Source of the DNA: Asterias rubens
Lineage: Eukaryota; Echinodermata; Asteroidea; Forcipulatida; Asteriidae
Length of the DNA stretch: 64,000 nucleotides
Direction of reading: 5' to 3'
Assembly (NCBI RefSeq): GCF_902459465.1
Contig: NC_047067.1
Location: forward strand, 20,583,680 to 20,647,679
In this document: positions 33,781 through 45,100 of the stretch, in pieces
Layout of the letters: every line of letters begins with the position of its first letter
How positions within the stretch are numbered: the stretch's first letter is position 1
Notes under the pieces: generated by a model
Seen by the model: the letters and a program-made list of their open reading frames with translations, nothing else
The model's database searches: none
What the model was told of the DNA's origin: nothing
Position numbers and translations under genes: made by a program

Positions 33781-36700
33781 TTATAAGAGGTATACATAAC
33801 ATAAATACATTATTATACACGTAACAGCCATTCCTCCAAAAAGGATCCAGGTATCTTGTGATGATCTTTTTTCTATCAATCTCATTACAGTATTACTCAA
33901 TCCCAACATATTCGCTACGTCTAGAATCCGTCGCTGAGTACCCTGAGAAAAACAACAACAAAAGTGATATTAAGTATTGTTTGAAGCTTTGCATGTTGTG
34001 GAGAAATAAGAAGAAACTATAAATAAATAGTAAATTTGCGGGTACAACCATGTGTAAATCTCTTACAGTGAGTGTTGGCTCTGAAAAGAGCCGGTTTGGT
34101 CTTGACGTTTCGAACAGTATACTCTGCTCGTCTTCAGGAGAACAGAAATATTAATTTCCGAGGAGCGCTGAGGCTCAATGGTCTAGTGTGATGAGTTTAG
34201 GATACATCCGTTACAGAATGTGAGTTTGAATTCCAGTCTGGTTGGTTGTAACATTTGTATCCTTTTTTGGCAACTCGCATTCCCAACTAATTTAACCCTC
34301 CCTGTTTCTTAGGACAAACAACACAAAGTGGAGAAGCCACCAGCTGTGCTCAATTGCAATGTAGTTTGGGCCACTGCTGGATGAGATAAGGTTCTCAATA
34401 TTGCATCAATTTATGTGTAGGATCTACTTATAAAAGAGTCCACAACACTTATAATAGAAATGTAGTGGCTTTACCCCTTTCATTGTTGGTTCATAACAAG
34501 CAACCTTACTGACAGGTTTTCTTGGGTTTCTGAGCTACAATGGTCATGATGCCTTTCGACTTCCGAAGCATTCTTGATTTTAACGTTGTACATGTGTGTG
34601 GTGGCACAACTGTGCACAGAACTGCCAGTGTACCATGTTCAATTACCACATGGTGTCTTTTGTTCAGAACCCTAGTCAATTATATACTCAATAGTTAGAC
34701 AGTAATAAAAACCACGTTATCAATCTTGATGATAGAGGATAGTTTAAAGAGAACTTCTTGGAAGTTGTATTTCTGTTTAAACTCATAAACCCAAAGGGAT
34801 TGAATGTTTGTTCTTACTTTGAGTACACTTCTCTGATTGCGAAGATTCTCAATAGTAGCTGCACCTGCTCCTAATAAGTCATCAATCCCAAGATGGGCAT
34901 CATGAAGGGATGTATTATGACGTAACTCTTGGTCAATCAGGATGGATGTATTATCTTCCTATAGGAAACAAAATCAACACATCGTAAAGGATTAAGATAT
35001 TATTGAATAAATTAATTTAATTTCAATCCTCTTGTTTTTAAACAAGACACCATCAATACAACCAACTATGGACAATTAATAAAGTAATCCATTATTTGGA
35101 CAATGAAATTATTGATCACAAGTAGACACTTAGTTGGATTCCTCATACTAAATACAGGTTGCTGCATCCCATGGTTTAGGGCAATAAATACAGGTTGCTG
35201 CATCCCATGGTTTGGGGCAATAAATACAGGTTGCTGCATCCCATGGTTTGGGGGTAATTGTACAGCATGCTCCAGATGGGCAAAGCTGGCTACCATTTTT
35301 CAAAAAACTTCATTAAGAATTATGTATGTTTGATGTTGCTTCCATAACTACATAAAAGCTTGCCACGAACCATGTGACATAACAACTGTCAGAAGTTCCT
35401 GTTGTTGGAACTTACATTTGCAACAAATCTTCTGGTTAGTAACTCTTCTCTGTCTTTGATTTCTTGTTCCTTCATGAACTGTCGATGTTGGATGTTTCTT
35501 AATGCTGCTTGTAGATGCTGGCAGTCATACTTTAATTGGTCCAATCGTCTGAAAGGTCAAAGTTCAAAGCAGAAAGTGCTGAGAAACAGTGGGGGCAGTA
35601 AAGCTAGAAAAGTCTGGATTCTGAATTGCATGATGTCACAAGTCTTGATGAGAAACAGTGGGGGCAGTAAAGCTAGAAAAGTCTGGATTCTGAATTGCAT
35701 GATGTCACAAGTCTTGATGAGAAACAGTGGGGGCAGTAAAGCTAGAAAAGTCTGGATTCTGAATTGCATGATGTCACCGGTCTTGATGAGCTCAATTTCA
35801 TAAAGCTGTTTAGCAGAAAATATTGCTTATCAGAACAATGAGTGGAGCTCAAGTAGAAACAATTATGACCTATTCAGTGATAGTCTATTCTTTTGGAGTG
35901 ATTCTGGGAGATGAATTTGTGAATCAAAAGGTTTGCTACAACCATGTGACATATCTTTCTTATTATTCCTAGATTCTTCTGGATTTCATTCCATGTGAGC
36001 GACATTGTTAGGCAATTCCTGTGGTGGATTGGAGCTTCATGGATCGATGTATTCCACTCACAGTGTTAACTACATCTCAGAATGAAACTGAAGGGGACAC
36101 AAAGTAATTCAGAAACTTACAATCTAGCATTTTGTTTTCTTGTTGGGGGTTCTTTGTTGACAAGGATGTCCAGTCTCTCTAGGTTACTAACGATTCGATC
36201 AATCATCGTTTGAACCTCACTCTCTGCATCTAAATAAATAATCACAATAAAATAAATAATGACAACTCACTTCAAACTGTCTTCCATTAGTTGGCCAATG
36301 ATATTCTTTTTAAATTTTCAAAGACAAAACTTTTGGACAAATGCAAAACCTTGCATCTCAATTTTGTATTACATGCATGTATCTTGCTAAAGAGGATCTC
36401 CCTGCATCTCCAATCAAGATTGGCATATTTTGGCTAGTTTAGGTTATATTTCTGCAATGAAACAAATATATGTGTTAGCTCTAAAATGTTGTCAGCTCAT
36501 AGCTACTTATAAATGTATGTATTTGATTGAGTTAATTTATTTTGGAGCTCCAGGAATACTTTATTGGTGATGGTTTTTCCCAAAGTATTGTTGAATAATA
36601 AGAACCGTTGATGTTTCTCAGCATTTTGTAAATAATAATAGTGATTTAAGGTTTAGGGACCTTTATATTTTAAGGAACAACTAAAATTAAAAGGACTTCA

Positions 36701-37527
36701 AAACCATAATGTAATGAATTACTCTTGTCAAGAAGAGACTTACGGTGGACATTTTCGGGTGAAGCTTGTTCCACTCTTGACAGACCATTCTGGACTTCTT
36801 GAAGCAATCTTTACAAATAAAGAATACCAAGTTGAGTTTACTAAAGTAAAATTATAACATCAGTAATCAAAATGTATTCTTAAAAGGGGTTATCCAACCA
36901 ACCCACTGACACATAAAACTGTGGCCATCATGTGTTAATGTTTCTGATAAACAAGGATTGCATTGGTATTTAAACTATGGTTACTATAGGACAAGTGAGG
37001 AAGAATTTAAAGAAAATACACTGTAATAAATTCACGCACTTTACTCCCCCCCCCCCCCCCATGTAAGGTTTGCAGAAACACTGTCATAACTGCACATGGG
37101 ACAATCGTGCTTAAGGTTGTGGTGTTTCTGAAAGAAGAAAACGGTGGTGTAACGAATCAACATTTTGTTATGAATGCTCCGATTGTCTTTAGAGCATTCT
37201 CATCAAATCGTTGAGTTATTAAACCCCAGGTTATTTTTAGAACCACATCAACAACAATTTGTCTACATAGTTTTACTGCAAATCTTACTAGATTGTATCT
37301 CTACACAAAGCATACCACTCAATAAATGTCTTCAAATGTATTAAGTAACTTCATTTCATGATATTAAGAGCCAACCCACAATTTCCAAACAAACAACTTG
37401 TGTTCCACAGAGAAATACCACAGCTCTCTACCCTTCCCAATAATATGATGTGGGGAGGGGGGGGGGGGTCAACAGTCACAGTCCCAGATGTTACTTACTT
37501 GTTTGTATCATGATACAACCGCTCCAT
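33781..37527 (-). CDS. GOSR2: Golgi SNAP receptor complex member 2 (membrin), six coding exons
   Basis: Qb-SNARE for ER-to-Golgi and intra-Golgi vesicle fusion, acting with syntaxin-5 and partners. Coding exons on the minus strand are 37499-37527, 36744-36808, 36121-36229, 35416-35548, 34818-34958 and 33781-33942. All introns are GT-AG and all phases match. The product is 212 aa, the same length as human GOSR2. Exon 1 encodes MERLYHDTN. An N-terminal helical region leads to [20 protein letters not shown] (59-78), highly conserved in membrins. The SNARE motif spans about 118-180, with the zero-layer glutamine probably Q154 in [15 protein letters not shown], followed by [22 protein letters not shown]-terminal anchor occupies about 190-211. 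A 5' UTR intron is likely: an acceptor (GTGCAG) sits at about 37595 and a donor at 38101. Two introns carry tandem repeats and one carries a dispersed repeat. ACAD11 lies head to head about 1.6 kb away. Confidence 0.96.
33978..34143 (-). mobile_element. histone-hairpin repeat family, copy 3 (in GOSR2 intron 5)
   Basis: This copy closely matches the one at 30.2 kb: CTGAAGA, hairpin CGAGCAG-AGTATA-CTGTTCG, AAACGTC, then GGCTCT-TTTC-AGAGCC at 34077-34092, and ACATGGTTGTACC. It extends further 3' into a segment containing ATGCAAAGCTTCAAACA, which is also present at 45.95 kb and, diverged, at 48.77 kb. Confidence 0.8.
35151..35262. repeat. 36-bp tandem repeat, three copies (GOSR2 intron 4)
   Basis: Units beginning AATACAGGTTGCTGCATCCC start at 35151, 35187 and 35223, an exact 36-bp period with one or two substitutions. 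Because 36 is a multiple of three, open frames run through it on both strands; these are not genes. Confidence 0.95.
35581..35787. repeat. 69-bp tandem repeat, three copies (GOSR2 intron 3)
   Basis: Units beginning GAGAAACAGTGGGGGCAGTA start at 35581, 35650 and 35719, nearly identical copies of recent origin. The period is again divisible by three, which explains the long repeated open frames on both strands. The array starts about 32 bp from the splice acceptor of the 35416-35548 exon. Confidence 0.96.
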
Positions 37528-38576
37528 TGTGTCTAGCTCAATATAGATTTGCAATTCCCAACGAAATCTTGCCTCGGTGTCGTTAGTTTTCAATCTGCAC
37601 GTGGGAACAACAGTAAAAAAAAAAATTCAATGTCAACTGGAAGAACGTTGGTCGTGCTTAATTCTCACTTATATGCCATATGGGAACTGTTTGACTCGTA
37701 GTCATATTACCGCATATGTACAACATAAAAATACATTTTAGTAAAAGATACATTTTAGTAAAAGATAACAGAATACACCGCACAGGTCTAGCTAGCCATT
37801 TGCAATTTCATTTGACAGTTAGCAGCCCCCCCCCCCTCACTTTTAATTTTATCATAATCATATATGGTATGGTTGGGCCTATAAAACATCACAATTGACC
37901 CAGCAGTTATTTACTCCCTTTTTATCATTTAATAAAGTTTATAAATAAACATGTGCGTTGTCGTTCAGACTCGTATCGTATCGTATCGTATCGTACTGCC
38001 CATGCATGATATGTTGTGATGGATGTCGTACTCGTTCGTACCGTAGAGGTAGGTAGCTAGTAAACCGCAGATGTCAACATTTTCCAGAATGGAGTTATAC
38101 CTGGGTCTAACTTAGCAACATTTCTAACCGGACTTCGGTGAGAAAAGATCATGGTAAGATGGACAGGCTTATGTAGTTTGTACTTACGAAATAAAGACCA
38201 GTTTGTTGGGATTTCCGCCTATCTGGCTGTAACTTATTATCTGACACGTAACGTTTTACATACAGTCATATCAGTTTTTGTGAATCTCCACTATAGCGCC
38301 CTCAAGTGAGTAAAATTTCAAGACGACACTGTACAGCCTGATTAGAAATGACTGCCCAATTTGAAATAAAAAGGTTTTCTGATGGAAGAAAATGAGGGAA
38401 AATATTGAAATAAAAGACACGCACTATTCGAAAAAGTCGATTTAGTTCTGTTAATTGAAAACCTGCTGAAAAGGGTGCATTTAATTTGGCCCAGCTTTTT
38501 TATTCGCAACCGGGGGGGGGGGGGGCGTACAAATTTGCAACTGGGACACAAACACCAAACTGCGAGTGATGCCTTT

Positions 38577-38930
38577 TCCAACTGTAGTTGGGTCCCAGTT
38601 GGAGCGTTACATTTTGGACGGTCCAACTATAGTTGGGACTGGGATTGCCTCTATGCATTGTAAGGCCGTGTCCGAAACGACGACTTCGGCTACAGCTACG
38701 TCTAGATCAGCGCGTCTACCAGTGTTGAAGAATAGCAGACGCGCGCGATCTAGCCGTAGCTGTAGCCGAAGTCGCCGTTTCGGACACGGCCTTAAGTACA
38801 CTGATTTGCTAATTCCTTACCATTGTATCCGGATCCTCGCTTGGTGACAGATCTCCGGATCCCAGCTATAGTTGGGCCGTCCCAACTGTAATACCCAAGC
38901 TGGGATCAGTCCCAACTACAGTTGGGACGA
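38577..38930. mobile_element. outer palindromic element interrupted by a MITE
   Basis: Several inverted CCCAACTATAGTTGGG-type motifs (TCCAACTGTAGTTGGG, GTCCAACTATAGTTGGGAC, CAGCTATAGTTGGG, CCCAACTACAGTTGGGAC) lie on both sides of the foldback MITE at 38664-38791. This suggests an older palindromic element that was later a target for the MITE. Confidence 0.55.
38664..38791. mobile_element. palindromic MITE, reverse-oriented copy of the 19.1-kb element
   Basis: 128 bp with terminal arms GGCCGTGTCCGAAACG and CGTTTCGGACACGGCC. Internally it is the reverse complement of the element at 19085-19213, with only a few differences. It is flanked by TAA on the left and TTA(A) on the right, consistent with the same TWA target preference. 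Confidence 0.8.
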
Positions 38931-39125
38931 TTGTCAAGTTGGATTACGGATTACGGCTAGCTGGGGACCTTGGTTTGTGTACAAAGTTTCGCTCAATCTG
39001 ATTGAACTTTGGATGGCAAATCAGGTGATGAATGTTATCACGTAGCTACGTACTAGTAGTAGTACTACCAGCATTCAGTTTTAATCGTCTCGGAGCGAGG
39101 AGATTGGCCATTTTAAGGTTGTACA

Positions 39126-42100
39126 ATGGCAGGTACGACTGAAGTCAGAGAGCAACATCGCTTTGATGAGCAGAAATTGCATGACTTCTTGATCAGCAGA
39201 GTCCAGGGGTTTCCCCAAAGTTTATCCAGCTACTTATCTGTACGGCAATTTAGGTGAGTATATTATTATTATAATATAAGTAAACACTCTGCATAACCTA
39301 TAGGGATTGTGTGCAGTCCAAGTTTTAACTTTAACTTAAACTTGAGTCATTGCTAGTGTTTACCGCTGTCTTGACACTAACATAACTGCTATCAATAATA
39401 ATATCATCATCACTTTCAAACTATAATTTTTCTAAAGACATACTAGGATTAGGAAGGGCATGTCCTATGAGAAAATGAGTCTTTGTTAATAAGAAGAGTA
39501 CTTTGATAATTGATTCTTGGTTACCTCCAAACTACTTTGTTTTTGTTTTGGGAATCCTTATTTTGAAACTATATTATAGGCCTATACTATTTAAGTCTAC
39601 AAGTTACAATGAAATTGTGAGGTTTGCAGTTTGCTCAATTGAAAGAACTCCTATAATCCCCCCTATATTTAAATATAAATAGTGGTGATTGCTGTGATCA
39701 TGCCATACATGCCATATGGATCCAGAAATGCTAAATTAGTAGACCTTTTTATTGTATTGAGTATTTTCACAATATGTTTTTATGCTGTCCTTGGTTTTGC
39801 AATGTTATCTTTTTAACTGTAAGTGTAAGGACTTAGTTTGAAGGTAAATCACACACGAGTCACAGTTAATACTTTAACCAAATAAAAATATTTAAAAAGC
39901 ATTCAGTTGCTGACCTTCCAGTGTCCATGATGTGTCATATTGCAAGGGTCAATCTGAGGTTAGCTCAACCTTCAACACACTAGCTGCAGGGTAGCCCTGC
40001 CTGCAACGGAGCAGTCCAACCTGGGCTAGCGCCAGGGCTATTATGGTCGTAGCACTATTTCATGTTTCTAAAGTTAGTTCAGAAACAGTAAGTTAGAATG
40101 CAGTTTTAAATCTCTAAAAAGCTGTTTTATAATGTCTTAATCAATCAGTATGCATGCTATAACAAGACTCTAATATAAACTACAATTGTTTTGTTTTACC
40201 TGTTGACTTTTTCTCTCCACATTTAGCTCCGGTCAGTCCAACCCGACTTTCTTCATCTTCAAAGATGGATGTGAATATGTTATGCGCAAGAAACCACCTG
40301 GTCAATTGCTTAAAGGGGCACACCAGGTCAGTTATATCAGTAGCAGAAAGTTATTTATATTTGGTAGTATTATTATTTTATCTTTGCACCTTACTCTTGC
40401 TTTTGCCAGTCCTTCGTATTAAATACTTAAAAGCTACTTTGTGTCGGATGTGAACCTATGCTCATGCACATTCTTAGCATTTGTTTTCTCCTGTACAGAC
40501 CTCAAGATAAATGGTATACACTTCTGTTTTTAGAACGACTTCTTTTTCTCCCCAATAGATTGACCGTGAGTTCCGTGTACAGCAGGCTTTACATAAAGCC
40601 AATTTCCCTGTCCCAAGACCCTTGGTCTACTGTGATGATGAATCTGTCATTGGGACTGCATTCTATGTCATGGAACATGTTCAGGTTAGTCAAGTACTAA
40701 GGCTTTTGCCAAAGCACTGGGACCTGATAGTGATATTACAGATGCTATAAGCAATACACCCGCCTTAGCAAATTTGACAATGAACTTATCACATGAACCA
40801 GTTTTTACAAATTTTGTTTATATGTTTTTGGAAGCAGTAGCTTGTTTGTGTTCAGTAAAGCATTTGTTGCCGCTTTGTTTGTTACTGCCACCAGTAAGTT
40901 TGTTTACTGAAACAATGCACAGGAGCCATAACCAATTGCATAGAAACTTGCCCATAATGGGCACGGAGGGATTAAAAGTCAATTTGTGTACAAACAGACT
41001 ATAAATCTGTTTTCTAGAATGTATATTATTACAAATTTATGCACGTGGTTGAGGGAAAGTTTGGTCATTCAGTTCAGATCTAACTACAGTATTCCTACAT
41101 TCTTAGGGTCTTATCTTCAAGGAAAGTTTGCTCATTCAGTGCAGATAACAGTATTCTTCCATTCTTAGGGTCGTATCTTCAGGGATGTCACCCTGCCTGA
41201 TATGAGTCCATCAGAGCGGTCTGCTATCTATGATGCGATGAATGAGGTCCTGGCTCGTCTACATTGCTTAGACTGGAGGAAGATGGGACTACAGGGCTAT
41301 GGTAAAGACAGCAACTACTGTGGACGTCAGGTAAGCACTATGACAACAGCTACTCCACCTGTCATGTAGTTGTTTACAGTTCACTCTAGATTGGTGCAAA
41401 TATTGGGAGGCATCAGACTTATCAAGTAGATCAATTGTTAATCAGGTGTGTTTTCATGGCCATACCTTTGTAAACATGAGAAACTAGTGCCTGTTGTGTT
41501 TGCTGCTACCTAATCATGTCATAAAGTCTCTTATTGGTTCTAACGGTACAGGTTTTCCCAATGCCTTGTCTAGAGTTACTGTAAAGTCATAAGTTGAATG
41601 AGAAGTAATTGTGAACTGTTCTTTGTTGGGATATCTGAATATCTTTTGTTGTAATAAGATAAAATGTGATAAAATTTCATGTTGGGCGTCCAAACACCTA
41701 TCTTCTTAACACCATGCTGATACATCAGTACATTGCAAAGTGTTTACACACCCGTATAGACCATTGTTTCACCATTTATTGTATGTATTGGATCATTCCT
41801 ATACATGTACCTGGGTGTGACATACATTGACTTTACTTTAAGTGGTACTGGTGTTTCTAAAATTTGTGAGTGAAATAAAATGGTTTAAAGAGCAAAACTA
41901 TCTAAAGTACTTGACATGTAGTGAACAAAATAAATAACTGACTAATTTGTCTTGACAGATTAACACTTGGAACAGGCAGTTTATAGGTGCTACAAAGCTA
42001 GCCTCCCTTCCAGAGAACCATGCAGCTCAGCAGCTTGTTCAGTGGTTGATGGACAACAAACCAACGACTGCAGAGAAGACTACCATTGTCCATGGAGACT

Positions 42101-45100
42101 TTCGGTTGGACAACATCATATTCCATCCAACACTGGTCAGAATTCACTTTGTCTATTGTTTCTTAAAACCAAAATGTCCAAGATGTAAATGCAAAATAAT
42201 GTCCACAAAGCGAATGTATTTATTCCCTGCCCATTTCCCAGCTCTCCAGGGGTGGATTTCACAAAGAGTTAAGACTAGTCTTATCTCGAGTTAGGACAAG
42301 TTACTTGTCCTACTTCGAAGACAAGCATTCTCTCTCTGGATGACACACAGTGCTGACAAGTTTAGTTGTAACTCTTTTATTGTGTCTGTTTGATTCAGCC
42401 TAAAGTAATAGCAGTCTTAGATTGGGAGTTATCTACTCTTGGTGAACCACTGACTGATGTTGGATATGCCTGCATGCTGTACCATTACCCTCAAGACATG
42501 CCGATTCATCTTATCAACCCAAACCGTAAGCAGCTTCTTAAACTTCTAAGAAACATCTTAAGATCTACCGGTTGTCACTTGCCGAGATAATCATGTTTAG
42601 TTTACTCTACAAAAACTGGAACTTTCTCTTTAAGTCACCCTCCTTAACTGTATGCTGTAGTTTACTGTTTGTCATGTTGATATTGTACAGAGAAACAGTT
42701 TTCAAGTCTGGAGAGTTTGGCTGGCATTCCTGATGAGCATTCATTCTTAACATCTTACTGCCAGCGTTGTTTGTTGCCTTACCCACTACCTGACTGGAAC
42801 TTCTATCTGGCTCTTTGTTTCTATAAAATGGCTTCAATTGGTCAGGTGTGTACTGCTGTTTCTGTGTAACTTTCTTAGGGCATTTTTACTGAAATGCGCC
42901 CTTGAACAGGCTGCTCCTGGAGAGAGCGTAATATAAATTCAATAAATTATTATTATAATTATTATTTATTGGTTTTGATTGTTTCAGTATCCTGTGACAA
43001 CAACTTAACTGAAAAACTTTATAGCTTTTTTGATTTTGAGATAACGGTGAACATGTCTTCTTGAAACTCGGAAGTAGTGGTTCTAAGATAAATAAGAAGT
43101 GAGATCAGCCTCGAGGAACAGAGTACAGGGTTCCGCTCACTGTCAATACAGTGCCGCTAAATGTGACTTGGGATTGTTTTGTTCAACTCTCATACAAACA
43201 ACCAGGGAATTTTTTTTTAAGAACTAAAAAGATATATGGAAAGTTAGTATTTTTACAGAGTCTACAACGTGAAGTTCAGATTCAAAATAAAGATTTACAA
43301 GTTATTCATGTAAGAAATGAATACTGTTCATTTTTTGTTTCAAGGGAGTTTATTGTCGTGCTGTTCTTGGGAATGCAAGTTCATCATTTGCCAGTAATTT
43401 TGATGATGTTGTAAAGGTCATGCTCAACACTGGACTGAAGCAGACAGCGAGGTACGGCTAATAAATAAAAGTCTTTTGACGTTCTAAGGCTGGTACCAAT
43501 TGCACAAAAACTGTATACCGATACACAAAGTATAGACAAATTAAAGATGCTATGTCAGATTTTTGGCCCCAAACTTAAAAAAATATATTTCTTTGAGTGA
43601 ATGGTATTGCAAAGAGTATCACCCACTCTAACAAAAAAAAGTTTAACTTTCACTTTTAATGGTCAGGAACCATGACAAAAATTTAAAACGTTTCTTATAA
43701 AACACATAAGAATTGGTCACGTGATATATTGTCGGGATCCCAACAAAAACTAATTTTGAGGACTTTATTTCACTGCTACTAATAATTGGCGGACTTTTTC
43801 GAGCAATGGCTCAAATGAAAGCTTGTAACTTTCTCGACCCCCATCAAAATACCTATTGAATTTTAAATCAAAATTTGTTGGTCAAATCGGCCAAAAATCT
43901 GACATAGCATCTTTAAACTAGCAGAAACAGAGTATCAGCCAGTGCCATAAAGTTTACATTATTGCGACTGGTTCACCACTTAAATTTTCATATGTTTATG
44001 TTACTCAATTTGGCTACCAGTGCAGCACACTCATAAGGAATTGATATTGTTTCAGAAAACTTCAGACCTGATGAACAGGGAAAATAGTACTTTGAAAAGG
44101 TCTATGGTTCATGAGAAAGCCGTATTAGAAAAACAGACAACTGATGATTATAAAAATTTTTATATTTTATATAAACCTGTTTGTTTGTTTGTTTGTTTGT
44201 TTGTTTGTTTGTTTCGATAATGTGTAGCAGGACTGACGATAGTGTTGTATTTGCCAAACCATCCTCATCTCTGATGTTGGAGATGCAGCCAGTGTTAGAA
44301 TCTCAACCATTATCACACCGAGCTAAAGACGTCCTCCAGAAGGTTCAAGACTTTGTTAAGAATGAAGTCCTTCCGGCTGAAGAGGTGAATCAAACTAATC
44401 AATCCTTAAGTAGGTCAGTCATGCAGGGTTTGAAAAACCCAGGGAACCACTGGCCAGAGTCCTGTCATTTTAAGGCACAAGCAGAGCTGCCAACCTGTGC
44501 AGATTTTCCCGTCAGTTTCAAACGATGATTTTTGGGGTTGAACAAAGAATTGACTAGAGTGGGATTCCAACCAACGACCTCTGGATTAACGTGCCGGCGC
44601 TCTACCAACTCAGCTATCTAGCCCTATATTGGTGGTGTCCCTCGTTTGTCAATATCTTTGTAACGTGAGCGCCGGCACGTTAATCCGGAGGTCATTGGTT
44701 TAAATCCCACTCTAGTCAATTCTTTGTTCAACCCCAAAAATCATTCCAAATTTCACCCAGTCAGTTTCCCTTGTGTTTATAGTAGTTTCAAATGATACAA
44801 GACTTTGGAATGCTATTAAGGTGGCATCAGATGACATCCATTGTTTGCATAGTTCTAATTCCACATGCTGCCGACTTCTATCTCCAATCACTCATTAAAG
44901 GATCATTACAGAATTGGTTTTTGCTAACAAAACAGTTGCTGACAGTAAGCACTTTATGTAATCCACCATATACATAAACTGACAAACCTGTAGAAGTTTG
45001 TGACCGATCAGCCATCTGGGCCACAAGAAAAGAGTAAAAAAACGATTACACATTTTGCATGACATCGATTTAAAAAGAAGAAAAAACGCTCACTGAGCGA

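Larger units (their letters stand above)
37528..39125. other. bidirectional region between GOSR2 and ACAD11
   Basis: The two genes are divergent, so both promoters should lie here. On the minus strand a candidate GOSR2 first exon ends in ACCCAG/GTATAAC (donor at 38100-38101). The interval also carries a TCGTA pentamer repeat (about 37967-37996), a G14 run near 38513, a near-match to AGAGGGCGC at 38296 and a nested pair of palindromic elements at 38577-38930. No TATA box was evident for ACAD11. Confidence 0.6.

Noticed and set aside
35103-35803. Repeat-containing open frames on both strands
   Set aside because: They arise from tandem repeats with periods of 36 and 69 bp inside GOSR2 introns.
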